Part shown: in pieces, positions 19,521 through 29,850 of the stretch | Layout of the letters: every line of letters starts with the position of its first letter | How positions within the stretch are numbered: the first letter of the stretch is position 1 | DNA from: Xanthobacter agilis | Lineage (GTDB): Bacteria; Pseudomonadota; Alphaproteobacteria; Rhizobiales; Xanthobacteraceae | Direction: 5' to 3' | NCBI RefSeq assembly: GCF_021730435.1 | Contig: NZ_JABWGX010000006.1 | Location: 1 to 64,000 of the forward strand | DNA length: 64,000 nucleotides | Notes under the pieces: model-generated | What the model was told of the DNA's origin: nothing | Seen by the model: only the letters and a program-made list of their open reading frames with translations | Database searches by the model: none | Position numbers and translations under genes: made by a program

Positions 19521-20741
19521 ATGATGTCGCGCGCCGATCGCACTGTCCTGAGCGAGTGGTGGTGGACGGTGGACCGGGGCCTGCTCGCCGGCCTGTTCGC
19601 CTTGATGGTGGTGGGCATCGTGCTGTGCCTCGCCGCGAGCCCGGCGGTCGCCGCCCGCCTCAACATCGCCGATCCGTTCCATTTCGTGAACCGGCAGGTG
19701 CTGTTCCTGGTCCCGGCGGCGGTGGTGATGATCGCCACCTCCTTCCTGTCGCCGCGCGCCATCCGGCGGGTGTGCATGGTGGTGTTCGCGCTGTTTTTCG
19801 TGCTGCTGCTCGCCACCCTGGTGGTGGGCCCCGAGGTGAAGGGCGCCCGGCGCTGGCTCACCATCGCCGGCATCACGGTGCAGCCGTCGGAGTTCATCAA
19901 GCCGGCGTTCGTCATCATCGCCGCCTGGCTGTTTTCGGAAAGCGCGAAACGGCCGGAAATGCCGGCTCAGCTGCTCGCCATCGGCCTGTTGGCGAGCGTG
20001 CTCGGGCCGCTGGTGAAGCAGCCGGATTTTGGCCAGAGCCTGCTGATCTCGCTGGTGTGGGCGGCCCTGTTCTTCCTCGCCGGCCTGCGCTGGATCTGGA
20101 TGATCGGCCTCATTGGCGTGGGTGCCGGCGGCGGCGCCATCGCCTATATGACCGTGTCCCACGTTCAAAAGCGCATCAACCGCTTCCTGAACCCCGAATC
20201 CGGCGACACCTACCAGATCGACGCGGCGCTCAACTCGTTCCGCAACGGCGGCTGGTTCGGCCAGGGGCCGGGGGAGGGCACCATGAAGCGCCTTCTGCCG
20301 GACGGCCATACCGACTTCGTGTTCGCAGTGGCGGCCGAGGAGTTCGGCATTATCTTATGCCTCATCATCCTGGCGCTGTTCGCCTTCATCATCCTGCGCG
20401 CGCTCGCCCGCGCCATGAACGAGAACGACCCGTTCTCCCGCTTCGCCATCACCGGGCTCGCCCTGCTGTTCGGCCTGCAGGCGGCCATCAACATGGCGGT
20501 GAACGTGCACATCGCGCCCGCCAAGGGCATGACGCTGCCCTTCATCTCCTATGGCGGCTCCTCGCTGATCTCGCTGGCGTTCGGAATGGGCATGTTGATC
20601 GCCCTGTCGCGCAAGCGGCCGGGGGCGGCGGCGCTGGCCGCTTTGTCCGAACCCAAGGTCGTGAGCGGGCCGCAGATGGCCATGCCGAAATCCTTCGTCG
20701 CCGCGCCCGGCCCCGCCGATGGCGCCGCCCATCCGGCCTGA
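19521..20741 (+). CDS. ftsW: septal peptidoglycan polymerase FtsW
   Basis: This is a SEDS-family glycosyltransferase of 406 residues that polymerises lipid II at the division septum with its PBP partner. About ten hydrophobic spans are visible. The signature segments are GARRWLTIAGITVQPSEFIK, KQPDFGQSLLI, the large-loop motif RINRFLNPESGDTYQ, GPGEGTMKRLLPDGHTDFVFAVAAEEFG (positions about 250-277) and the C-terminal LPFISYGGSSLI. The start at 19521 has GGAG about 10 bases upstream; an ATG three bases further in is an alternative. It precedes murG by 86 bp. The usual murD upstream is replaced by a divergent helicase gene. Confidence 0.96.
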   Translation: MMSRADRTVLSEWWWTVDRGLLAGLFALMVVGIVLCLAASPAVAARLNIADPFHFVNRQVLFLVPAAVVMIATSFLSPRAIRRVCMVVFALFFVLLLATLVVGPEVKGARRWLTIAGITVQPSEFIKPAFVIIAAWLFSESAKRPEMPAQLLAIGLLASVLGPLVKQPDFGQSLLISLVWAALFFLAGLRWIWMIGLIGVGAGGGAIAYMTVSHVQKRINRFLNPESGDTYQIDAALNSFRNGGWFGQGPGEGTMKRLLPDGHTDFVFAVAAEEFGIILCLIILALFAFIILRALARAMNENDPFSRFAITGLALLFGLQAAINMAVNVHIAPAKGMTLPFISYGGSSLISLAFGMGMLIALSRKRPGAAALAALSEPKVVSGPQMAMPKSFVAAPGPADGAAHPA

Positions 20742-20827
20742 GGCCGCCGCCCCTGCCGACCGCGCGGCAGGGGACGAGACCCCACCGTCGCCTTATTGGC
20801 GTCGCACATGCGGAACATGAGGGCGTC

Positions 20828-21951
20828 GTGACACCGCTTGTTCTTCTCGCCGCCGGGGGCACCGGCGGCCATCTGTTTCCCGCCGAGGCCCTCGCCGCCG
20901 TGCTCGATGCCCGTGGCCTGATGGTGGACCTCGCCACCGATGAGCGCGCCGCGCACTTTGCGGGCGCGTTCCCCGCGCGCGAAGTGCATGTGCTGCCGGC
21001 CGACACGGTGCGTGGCCGCTCGCCGGTCGCGCTTGCCCGCACCGGCCTGGCGCTCGCCTCCGGCTTGGTGCGGGGGCTCGCCTTGATGCGCGAGCTGAAG
21101 CCGGCGGCGGTGGTGGGTTTCGGCGGCTATCCCACGCTGCCGCCGCTGCTTGCGGCGTCGCTCATGGGCGTGCCCACGGTCATTCATGAGTCGAACGGCG
21201 TGATGGGCCGGGCCAACCGGCTGCTCGCCGGCCGCGTCAGCGCCATCGCCACCGGGTTTCCTGACCTTCTGAAGGCCAATCCCGCGCTCGCCGCGAAGGC
21301 GGTGTGCACCGGCAACCCGCTGCGCCCGGCCGCGCTCGCCGCCGCGCGGGTGCCCTATGACGCGCCGGTGGCGGGCGGGCCGCTGCGTCTGCTGGTGTTC
21401 GGCGGCAGTCAGGGCGCCCGCGTCATGTCGGACGTGGTGCCCGAGGCCATCGCCCAGCTTCCGCCCGAGATCCGCGCCCGCCTCACGGTCACCCAGCAGG
21501 CGCGGGAGGAAGACCTGCCCCGCGTGCGCACCACCTATGACGTGCTCGGGCTGAAGTCGGAGCTGGCACCCTTCTTCGAAGATTTGCCGGCGCGCATGGC
21601 GCGGGCTCATCTCGTCATTTCCCGGTCTGGCGCCGGCACGGTGGCGGAGCTTGCCGCCATCGGCCGTCCGTCCATCCTGGTGCCGCTGCCCCATGCTTTG
21701 GACCAGGATCAGGCCGCCAACGCCCGCGCCCTCGCCGACATCGGCGGCGCCCTGGCGCTCCGGCAGGTGGAGTTCGACGCCGGCCGCCTTGCCGGGGAGC
21801 TCATGCGCTTCGCCGACGCGCCGGACACGTTGACGCAGATGGCGGAACGCGCCAGAAGCGCCGGCGTGCTCGACGCGGCGGAACGGCTCGCCGATCTCGT
21901 GCAACATTTGGCCGGCGGGGGCACGGCCGCAACCTTCCAAGGACCACGTTC

Positions 21952-21955
<4 letters not shown>
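20828..21955 (+). CDS. murG: UDP-GlcNAc:lipid I N-acetylglucosaminyltransferase MurG
   Basis: The 375-residue GT-B enzyme converts lipid I to lipid II at the cytoplasmic membrane face. I use the GTG at 20828 with GAGGG just upstream; the nearby ATG at 20817 is out of frame. Motifs are [56 protein letters not shown] and the UDP-GlcNAc site [22 protein letters not shown] (two adjoining motifs). Its stop overlaps the murC start by four bases (ATGA), so translation is coupled. Confidence 0.96.
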
Positions 21956-23364
<1,409 letters not shown>

Positions 23365-23679
23365 GGCCGGCCGGTTGCGTTGCCCCCCGCGCATGCGGCT
23401 ATGTTCGCGCGGGGCTGTGCTCGCGCAAGAAGTCCTTGTCGTGATCGCTACAAATGTCTGTCCATCAGTGGCGGACGGCTTCGACTGCGCGGATAAGTTG
23501 TGTATGACCACGGGAGAGGGGGAGACGCTTCCGCGGGCTCCCTCACTCTGGGAAGGTGCGCGCTCTTTTCGTTGGTACGATGTTCGGGACCGTCTCGACC
23601 GAGCCTGGGTCCGGTCGAGGTGTTTTCGCCCCCCTGTATTGGCGAGAATTGCGCTGCGCCACACTTGGGTTCAGCAGGC
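23365..23679. other. gene-free interval, 315 bp, after murC
   Basis: An 8-bp GC hairpin (CCCCGCGC 23385-23392 / GCGCGGGG 23407-23414) follows murC but has no T-tract. The rest, which is less GC-rich than its surroundings around 23440-23520, probably contains the promoter of the GGDEF gene. A frame continuous with that gene is open from 23500 but lacks protein-like composition. Confidence 0.4.
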
Positions 23680-24876
23680 GTGTTTGGATTCGACTATTTC
23701 GTTCCCTTCGACTTGCGGACCTTGTTCCGGCTCATCTTCATCACGGATCTCGTGGTGTGCGCCATGCTGCTCGCCTACCGCGAGCAGGGCGGCGAACGGC
23801 GTCTTGTTCATCATTTCGTTCTCGCCCGTGTCCTTCATGCCGCGGGTTGCCTGCTGATTGGCCTGCGCGGCGACATTCCCGCGTGGGCGTCGGTCGATGT
23901 CGCCAACACCTTTATGTATTTCGGCTTTGCCCTTGAGCTGTCGACGATGGTGGGCATGCGCGCGAAGCACCGCGTGCTCTCGTGGCTGTTTTTCCTTGTG
24001 GCCGCCATCGGCAGTCTCGCCATCATCGTCGTCGGGACCTCGGCGGGACGGCTGGTGGGCGTCGCCAGTCTGAGTGTGGCGGCACTGTTCGCCCCGGCCG
24101 CGGTCGTGGTCGCCATCGCGCCCGGCGCATCGCGGCTGCAGCGTGCCATCGCCGCCGTCTATGCGGCCATGGCGCTCTCCTTCCTGGCGCGGGCATATTC
24201 CGGGTTCGTGGAAGGGCATTCCACGTTCGACCGGAATCTGGAGCAGTTTCTCGGCCTCATCGTCATGTATGCCTATGCGGTGGCGGGCGGCATCGGCTTC
24301 CTGCTGCTGATGAAAGAGGATGACGACCGCCGGCTGCGTCATGCCGCCACCATCGATTCGCTGACGGGCATCCTGAATCGCGGTGCCTTCTTCGCGGCCG
24401 CCCGCACTGCGATGGAGACGGGCGCGCGCGCTGGGCGTCCGCTCGCCTTGCTCATGGTCGATGTGGACCATTTCAAGCGCATCAACGATACCTATGGCCA
24501 TCCGGCGGGCGACAGGGTGCTCCAGGCCTTGGTGCGGGTTATCGCCGGCGGCATTCGTCCGGCCGATGTCTTCGGGCGCCTGGGCGGCGAAGAGTTCGCG
24601 GTGCTGCTGCCCGATGCCGCGCGCGGTGACGCGGTGGTGGTGGCCGAGCGCATTCGCCTCTCGGTGCGGGGTCTCGTCGTGTCCGACCTGCCTCAGATCT
24701 CATGCTCCATCAGCATCGGCTGCGCCGTGCTGCGGCCGCAGGGGGGCGAGGATCTGGATCTGTTGATGTCGCGCGGCGACGAAGCGCTCTATGACGCCAA
24801 GCACAATGGGCGCGATTGCGTGATCGTGGCGGGAGATGCCGCGGCCGCCGCGCCCAGCGATGCGGTAAAGGTATGA
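23680..24876 (+). CDS. membrane diguanylate cyclase (GGDEF)
   Basis: The probable start is the GTG at 23680 (VFGFDYFVPFDLRTLF); an ATG at 23500 would add 60 uncharacteristic residues, so the start is uncertain. Six or seven hydrophobic spans make up residues about 12-210. The C-terminal GGDEF domain has DSLTGILNRGAFF, the Mg/nucleotide site DVDHFKRINDTYGH and the active-site loop RLGGEEFAVLLP. RPAD five residues before GGEEF is an intact inhibitory I-site (RxxD). It should make cyclic di-GMP and be product-inhibited. No periplasmic sensor domain is recognised. The stop lies one base before the Nudix gene start. Confidence 0.9.
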   Translation: MFGFDYFVPFDLRTLFRLIFITDLVVCAMLLAYREQGGERRLVHHFVLARVLHAAGCLLIGLRGDIPAWASVDVANTFMYFGFALELSTMVGMRAKHRVLSWLFFLVAAIGSLAIIVVGTSAGRLVGVASLSVAALFAPAAVVVAIAPGASRLQRAIAAVYAAMALSFLARAYSGFVEGHSTFDRNLEQFLGLIVMYAYAVAGGIGFLLLMKEDDDRRLRHAATIDSLTGILNRGAFFAAARTAMETGARAGRPLALLMVDVDHFKRINDTYGHPAGDRVLQALVRVIAGGIRPADVFGRLGGEEFAVLLPDAARGDAVVVAERIRLSVRGLVVSDLPQISCSISIGCAVLRPQGGEDLDLLMSRGDEALYDAKHNGRDCVIVAGDAAAAAPSDAVKV

Positions 24877-24877
24877 G

Positions 24878-25318
24878 ATGTTCCAGCTTCTGCCCGTCAT
24901 CCGTCGCCTGCGCCACGGCCTTACACTCGGCGTGCGGGTGCTCGCCCATGATGGCGAGGGCCGGCTGCTGTTGGTGAAACACAGTTATACCCCCGGCTGG
25001 CACCTGCCCGGCGGCGGCGTGGATGCGGGCGAGAGCGCGGCCGCGGCGGCGCATCGCGAGCTGAAGGAAGAGGCAAATGCACAGGTGGAGGGGCCGCTGG
25101 AGCTGCATGGCCTGTTCTTCCACCCCGCCTATGGCGGGCGCGACCATGTGGTCTGCTTTCGCGGCCGGGTGCGCGGTGGTCCGGCGCCGCGGCCGAATCT
25201 GGAAATCCTGGCCGCGTCCTTTTTCCCGTTCGACGCGCTGCCGCCGGACACCACCCCCGCCACCCTGCGCCGCATCGCCGAGTGGCGCGCCGGAATGCCG
25301 CTGAGCGAGGCGTGGTGA
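24878..25318 (+). CDS. Nudix hydrolase (146 aa)
   Basis: The start follows the cyclase stop after a single base, which implies translational coupling. The Nudix box reads GGGVDAGESAAAAAH then RELKEEAN, with the Glu residues for metal binding in place; the usual Gly after EE-x is Asn here. The box is preceded by GWHLPGG. The fold is otherwise complete and single-domain. The substrate is unknown. Coupling to a diguanylate cyclase makes a nucleotide substrate plausible, but this is inference. Confidence 0.9.
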   Translation: MFQLLPVIRRLRHGLTLGVRVLAHDGEGRLLLVKHSYTPGWHLPGGGVDAGESAAAAAHRELKEEANAQVEGPLELHGLFFHPAYGGRDHVVCFRGRVRGGPAPRPNLEILAASFFPFDALPPDTTPATLRRIAEWRAGMPLSEAW

Positions 25319-25473
25319 TCGCGGCCCCGTCGCTCGCCTTGCCAAGGGGAGCGCACCTGCTTAAGTGCAAACGGAACAGGGCGCCGATCGGCGACGCATC
25401 GGTGTGCGTTCTCACACCGCAAGGGTCATGCGGCCCGGTCGCGGTGGCCCAAATGTGAAGGCAGGAGGCAGGG

Positions 25474-26442
25474 ATGTCCCTCGACGCCGACCAGATCGTC
25501 GATCGACGCAGGCTGCGCCGCAAGGTCACCTTCTGGCGCACCCTGGGGGTGCTTGCCGTGGTGGCGGCGCTGGCGGTGGGCGTGGGTGTCTTTGCCGCCG
25601 AGCGGGTGCCGGCCGGCAGCCCTCACGTGGCCCGCGTGGTCATCGGCGGCATCATCCGCAACGATCGCGAGCGAGTGGAGATGCTGGAGGAGATCGGCCG
25701 CTCGGGGGCACAGGCGGTCATCCTCTCCATCGACAGCCCTGGCGGCACCGTCACCGGGTCCGAGCAGCTCTATGACGCCCTGCGGCGCCTTGCCGCGAAG
25801 AAGCCGGTGGTGGCGGTGGTGGAGGGGGTGGCGGCGTCCGGCGCCTATATCGCCGCCATCGGCGCCGACCACATCGTCTCGCGCCGCAACGCGCTGGTGG
25901 GCTCGGTGGGCGTGATCTACCAGTTTCCCAACGTCACCGAGCTGTTGAAGACGGTGGGCGTGACCATGGAGGACATCAAATCGTCCCCCCTGAAGGCCTC
26001 CCCCAATCCCTATACGCCGGTGACGCGGGAGGCGCGGGCGGCGGTGGAATCCCTCGTGGCCGACAGCTACGGCTGGTTCAAGGGCCTCGTGGGCGAGCGC
26101 CGCCAGCTCTCCGGTAGCGGCCTCGCCACCGTCTCCGACGGGCGGGTGTTTACCGGGCACCAGGGGCTGGACCTGCAACTGGTGGACCAGATCGGCGACG
26201 AGCGCACCGCGCGCGCCTGGCTGGCCAAGGAGAAGGGGGTCTCCGAGCACCTGAAGGTGCGGACCTGGACCACCGGGCGGGTCACCAGCGAGTTCGGCTG
26301 GCTGCTCGGCCTTGGCCACGCCGCCCTCGAATCCGCGGGTTTTCCACAACTTGCGAGTGTCTTTTCGCGGAGCGCGCGGGCGGCCGCGAGCCGGGTGCAG
26401 CTTGACGGCTTATTGGCGGTCTGGCACCCTCCCGTCGAGTGA
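25474..26442 (+). CDS. sppA: signal peptide peptidase SppA, S49 family
   Basis: The 322-residue membrane-anchored serine protease has one N-terminal span (about 25-43) and a single S49 domain. It carries VARVVIGGIIRN, the Ser/Gly segment SIDSPGGTVTGSEQLYDAL, the nucleophile region VEGVAASGAYIAAIGADHI, and later RVFTGHQGLDLQLVDQIG. It degrades cleaved signal peptides in the membrane. It is the half-length (single-domain) type. ihfB follows after about 100 bp, a common arrangement in alphaproteobacteria. Confidence 0.95.
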   Translation: MSLDADQIVDRRRLRRKVTFWRTLGVLAVVAALAVGVGVFAAERVPAGSPHVARVVIGGIIRNDRERVEMLEEIGRSGAQAVILSIDSPGGTVTGSEQLYDALRRLAAKKPVVAVVEGVAASGAYIAAIGADHIVSRRNALVGSVGVIYQFPNVTELLKTVGVTMEDIKSSPLKASPNPYTPVTREARAAVESLVADSYGWFKGLVGERRQLSGSGLATVSDGRVFTGHQGLDLQLVDQIGDERTARAWLAKEKGVSEHLKVRTWTTGRVTSEFGWLLGLGHAALESAGFPQLASVFSRSARAAASRVQLDGLLAVWHPPVE

Positions 26443-26543
26443 TGATCGGGGCGCGGCCTTCAATCTCAGGCCACGATTTTCCTTAAAATCAAAACGTGCC
26501 CACCGCTCCCTGCGGATCGGTCGTGAGGGGAAGTGAAGCCATC

Positions 26544-26828
26544 ATGATCAAGTCCGAACTCGTCCAGAAGATCGCGGAAACCAATCCCCATCTCTATCAG
26601 CGGGATGTGGAGAACATCGTCAACGCCATCCTGGAGCAGATCGTCTCCGCCCTGGAGCGTGGCGACCGGGTGGAGCTGCGCGGCTTCGGCGCCTTCTCGG
26701 TGAAGAAGCGCGAGGCGCGCGTCGGCCGCAATCCGCGCACCGGCAAGCAGGTGGACGTGAGCGAAAAGACCGTGCCCTATTTCAAGACGGGCAAGGAAAT
26801 GCGCGAGCGTCTCAACGACGGGAAGTGA
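26544..26828 (+). CDS. ihfB: integration host factor subunit beta
   Basis: The 94-residue product starts at [18 protein letters not shown] (ATG at 26544, after GAGGGGAAGTG). It is a DNABII histone-like protein with the DNA-insertion arm [26 protein letters not shown]. It pairs with IHF-alpha to bend DNA in the nucleoid. The upstream 100 bp contain an AT-rich stretch (GATTTTCCTTAAAATC near 26475) that is the likely promoter region. lapA follows after 6 bp. Confidence 0.97.
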   Translation: MIKSELVQKIAETNPHLYQRDVENIVNAILEQIVSALERGDRVELRGFGAFSVKKREARVGRNPRTGKQVDVSEKTVPYFKTGKEMRERLNDGK

Positions 26829-26834
26829 TCCTCC

Positions 26835-27146
26835 GTGGCGCGTGTTCTGTCCATTCTCATCGGCCTGCCCCTGGCGGTTCTCGTCATCGCGCTCGCGGTG
26901 GCCAACCGGCGGGACGTCCTGGTGTCCCTTGATCCGTTCTCTCCCAACGCGCCGGTGCTGGCCGCCAGCATGCCGCTGTACGTGGTCATCTTCGGGGCGC
27001 TGATCGTCGGGGTCATCCTCGGCGGGGCGGTGACATGGGTGCGGCAGGGGCGGTTCCGCCGCGAAGCCCGTTACGCCCGGCGCGCGCAGAAGGCGGCCGC
27101 AAACGCGGCGTCCAGCAGCCTGGGCCTGCCGGCTCCGCGCGCCTGA
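26835..27146 (+). CDS. LapA-domain (DUF1049) inner membrane protein
   Basis: A GTG start six bases after ihfB gives 103 residues with two hydrophobic spans (about 5-23 and 45-68) and a basic C-terminal tail (GRFRREARYARRAQK). This is the LapA/YciS layout. In enterobacteria the family partners LapB in lipopolysaccharide-synthesis control; no LapB gene is in the window. The arrangement after ihfB is conserved in many alphaproteobacteria. Confidence 0.88.
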   Translation: MARVLSILIGLPLAVLVIALAVANRRDVLVSLDPFSPNAPVLAASMPLYVVIFGALIVGVILGGAVTWVRQGRFRREARYARRAQKAAANAASSSLGLPAPRA

Positions 27147-27602
27147 CCCTCCGCGTTGCCGCCGATCGTGCGGAAGGTGGTCCTGGTTCTTGGGGTGCCG
27201 GCAAGGCCGATGGCGCGCGGTCTTCGATGGGGCCGGTGGGGTTTCGGCTTGGATCGACTCGCGATATTCCCCGCCGTGCATTGAAGCCAGGCCCTTTCCT
27301 GTCGTGCGCCGCCTCCTCGCCCATGGAAGATGCGGTCAATGACATCGCCGTGGGCTTGCCACTGGCTTTCCGGGTGCAGCCGGTTCCGATTCTGACCCCC
27401 TTTCCAATCCTCCCCTTCCGCAGGAGCGTGGCGTAACGCGCGGGTGAGCTTGGCGGGTAAGCTTGGAGGTGACCTTGGCAGGTGACCTTGGAACGAATCG
27501 CGATGGGGTCACGCAACGGCCCCGTCTCGGGCGTCCGACCCCGGCGAGGGGTCTTCCGGGGCGGCCTTCGGCCCGTGGGGCGCCGCGTCTCAAGGTCGCG
27601 GG
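27147..27602. other. gene-free interval, 456 bp
   Basis: It lies between lapA and the cysW stop (convergent). The open frames are not protein-like. I looked for the remains of a cysA ATPase gene downstream of cysW and saw none. The only structure noted is the 13-bp tandem repeat at 27443-27493. Confidence 0.5.
27443..27493. repeat. four copies of a 12-13-bp tandem repeat
   Basis: The units GGTGAGCTTGGCG, GGTAAGCTTGGA, GGTGACCTTGGCA and GGTGACCTTGGAA follow one another directly in the intergenic region downstream of cysW. No function is evident. Confidence 0.7.
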
Positions 27603-28469
27603 TCAGCCGGCGGCGTCGCGGCTTTCGGTGGGGCTGTGGGCCTCGGCGCGTTCGATCAGAAACTTCGCCACCAGGGTGAACAGGGCCACCGCCGCAAGCA
27701 CGGTCGCGGCGGCGAAGGCGGCCAGCACCTGGCTGTCCTGGTAGAGCAGTTCGATCTGAAGCGGCATGGTGGAGGTCTGGCCGCGGATGTTGCCGGAGAC
27801 CACCGAGACCGCGCCGAACTCGCCCATCACCCGCGCGTTGCACAGGGCCGCGCCATAGAGCAGCGCCAGCTTCACATTGGGCAGGGTGACGAGGCGCAGG
27901 GTCTGGAACCCGGACGCGCCGAGGGTCACCGCCGCCTCTTCCTCGTCGCGGCCCTGGGCCATCATCAGCGGCACCAGCTCGCGCACCACGAACGGGGCGG
28001 TGACGAACAGGCTGGCCAGGATGATGGCGGGCACCGCGAACATGATCTTGATGTCATGCTCCGCGAGCCATGGCCCCAGCAGCCCCTGTCCGCCATAGAC
28101 GAACAGATAGGCGACGCCGGCGATGATGGGGGAGATGGAGAACGGCAGCTCCACCAGCGCCAGCAGCAGGCTGCGGCCGGGAAAGGTGAATTTGGTGACG
28201 GTCCAGGCGGCCGCGATGCCGAAGCCGATGTTCACCGGGACGCACACCAGCGCCACCAACAGGGTGAGCCCGAGGGCGTGCAGCGTATCGGGCCGCGCCA
28301 GCGCGTCCAGATAGGCGGGAAGGCCGCGCCGGAAGGCCTCCACGAAGATGATGGACAAGGGGGCGATCAGCACCAGCGCGGTCACCGCCAGCACCAGTCC
28401 GGTGAGGCCGACGCGGAACAGGGGCGCATCGCCCACCCGCACGCGATAGCGGTTGATCCGTTGCGCCAT
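27603..28469 (-). CDS. cysW: sulfate/thiosulfate ABC transporter permease CysW
   Basis: The 288-residue inner-membrane permease has six spans and the binding-protein-dependent permease loop GRDEEEAAVTLGASGFQTL...LP, the site that contacts the ATPase. The start NRYRVRVGDAPLFR and the segments ELPFSISPIIAGVAYLFVYG and MGEFGAVSVVSGNIRGQT are typical of CysW. Its ATG lies one base after the cysT stop. The partner ATPase CysA and the binding protein are not adjacent. Confidence 0.94.
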   Translation of the reverse strand: MAQRINRYRVRVGDAPLFRVGLTGLVLAVTALVLIAPLSIIFVEAFRRGLPAYLDALARPDTLHALGLTLLVALVCVPVNIGFGIAAAWTVTKFTFPGRSLLLALVELPFSISPIIAGVAYLFVYGGQGLLGPWLAEHDIKIMFAVPAIILASLFVTAPFVVRELVPLMMAQGRDEEEAAVTLGASGFQTLRLVTLPNVKLALLYGAALCNARVMGEFGAVSVVSGNIRGQTSTMPLQIELLYQDSQVLAAFAAATVLAAVALFTLVAKFLIERAEAHSPTESRDAAG

Positions 28470-28470
28470 G

Positions 28471-29340
28471 TCAGTCCTCCCCCACCGTGTGGCGCTGGTG
28501 CCAGGCCTGGATGATGTTGACGACCAGCAGCATCACGAAGGCGACGGCGAGCAGGGTGACGGCGATGGCGGCAGCCGCCGCGTAATCATATTCCTCAAGC
28601 CGGATATAGGCGAGCAGCGCCACGATCTCGGTGCGGAACGGCTGGTTTCCGGCGATGAACACCACCGCGCCAAATTCCCCGAGCGAGCGGGCGAAGGCGA
28701 GCGAGGCCCCCGCCAGGAAGGCCGGGAACAGGGCCGGGAAGATCACGGAGCGGAAGATGCGCGCGTCGGTGGCGCCCAAGGTGGCGGCGGCTTCCTCCAG
28801 CTCCGGTTCCAGATCCTCCAGCACCGGCTGCACCGTGCGCACCACGAACGGGATGGAGGTGAAGGCCATGGCGCAGGCGATGCCGGCCGGAGCATAGGCC
28901 ACCTGGATGCCCCATTGCGCCAGGGGCGCGCCGAACCAGCCGTTCTTGGCGAACAGCGTGGTGAGGGCCAGGCCGGCCACGGCGGTGGGCAGGGCGAAGG
29001 GCACATCCACCAGCGCATCGAGCAGGCGCTTGCCGGGAAAATCATAGCGCACCAGCACCCAGGCGAGGGCGAGGCCGTACACCGCATTGAACAGGGTGGC
29101 GGCGGCGGCGGTGGCGAACGTGACCTGGAACGAGGCCAGGGTGCGCGGCGAGGTGATGATGGCGATGTAGCGCGCAAAGCCCACATCCGCAGACTTCAGA
29201 AGCAGCGCGCAGATGGGCAGCAGCACGATGAGCGCGAGATAGGTGAGGGTCAGCCCCAGGGACAGGCGAAAGCCGGGAATGACACTGCGGCGGGTCCGCC
29301 CCAGCGGGAAGAATCCAAAGGATGAGAGCATCGGCGGCAA
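28471..29340 (-). CDS. cysT: sulfate/thiosulfate ABC transporter permease CysT (CysU)
   Basis: The 289-residue permease starts at the ATG at 29340 or, nine bases in, at 29331. Typical CysT segments are VPFALPTAVAGLALTTLFA, LGATDARIFRSVIFPAL (ATPase contact) and RSLGEFGAVVFIAGN. It forms the membrane channel with CysW for sulfate and thiosulfate uptake. The upstream region 29341-29500 is unusually AT-rich (around 29445-29490) and probably holds the promoter. No cysP/sbp gene precedes it. Confidence 0.95.
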   Translation of the reverse strand: MPPMLSSFGFFPLGRTRRSVIPGFRLSLGLTLTYLALIVLLPICALLLKSADVGFARYIAIITSPRTLASFQVTFATAAAATLFNAVYGLALAWVLVRYDFPGKRLLDALVDVPFALPTAVAGLALTTLFAKNGWFGAPLAQWGIQVAYAPAGIACAMAFTSIPFVVRTVQPVLEDLEPELEEAAATLGATDARIFRSVIFPALFPAFLAGASLAFARSLGEFGAVVFIAGNQPFRTEIVALLAYIRLEEYDYAAAAAIAVTLLAVAFVMLLVVNIIQAWHQRHTVGED

Positions 29341-29501
29341 AAGATCGAGGGGGTAGCGGTGCGGACGGTGGTCTGCGGCGCGGCCCGTTTCAGGTCACTC
29401 GGCCTCACCTGCGGACCGCATTTATGCATCGTCGCCGTGGATTTGTCATCGCATTTTCGGAGAATACTTAAATTACGATTGTTGAATGTTGTTTTGGCCC
29501 A

Positions 29502-29538
29502 CAAAAAAGGGCCGCGCCTGCGGGCCGGCCCCTTTTTC
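29502..29538. terminator. bidirectional intrinsic terminator
   Basis: A run of six A residues, a GC-rich imperfect stem (AAAAAGGGCCG ... CGGCCCCTTTTT, one bulge) and a run of five T residues make it usable in both directions. It lies 13 bp past the stop of the reverse-strand secreted-protein gene and separates that gene from the cysTW promoter. Confidence 0.85.
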
Positions 29539-29550
29539 CGCGCGCGGCGT

Positions 29551-29850
29551 TCAGTAGCCGGGCAGGTCGAACGGACCCGGTAGCGGCCAGCGCAGGCCGG
29601 TGATGGGGCCGGGGCCCACGCCCGAGCCCTGATAATTCGGGTAGTTGTAGTCCATGGGCAAGGCGTAATCGAGATACGACTTGGAGCCGGGCTTCACCAT
29701 GGTTCCCGCGTCCAGGTAGGAGCGCTTTTGAATGGTGAGCTTGGTGCGCTTCTGGGTCTGCTGCGCGTCGGCGGAACCGGCGACCGCAACCGAGCCCGCG
29801 AGCGCAATGACGAGCGCGGCGGCAAGGGTATGAAGCGGCGCGAAACGCAT
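29551..29850 (-). CDS. small secreted protein of unknown function (99 aa)
   Basis: It starts at the ATG at 29850 (MRFAPLHTLAAALVIALAG), with GAGGG just upstream. A classic signal peptide ends near ADAQQTQ. The mature part has about 70 residues, is rich in Tyr, Pro and Gly (SKSYLDYALPMDYNYPNY, then GPGPITGLRWPLPGPFDLPGY) and has no Cys. I do not recognise the family. The signal peptide, ribosome binding site and adjacent terminator make it a convincing gene. Confidence 0.75.
   Translation of the reverse strand: MRFAPLHTLAAALVIALAGSVAVAGSADAQQTQKRTKLTIQKRSYLDAGTMVKPGSKSYLDYALPMDYNYPNYQGSGVGPGPITGLRWPLPGPFDLPGY

Noticed and set aside
23500-23679. N-terminal 60-residue extension of the GGDEF protein
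   Set aside because: The frame is open, but the residues (Gly/Arg/Ser/Pro-rich with scattered Cys) do not resemble a membrane protein start. The GTG at 23680 places the first span correctly.
27147-27602. Degraded cysA ATPase gene downstream of cysW
   Set aside because: No Walker A, signature or Walker B remnant is visible in any reverse-strand frame.
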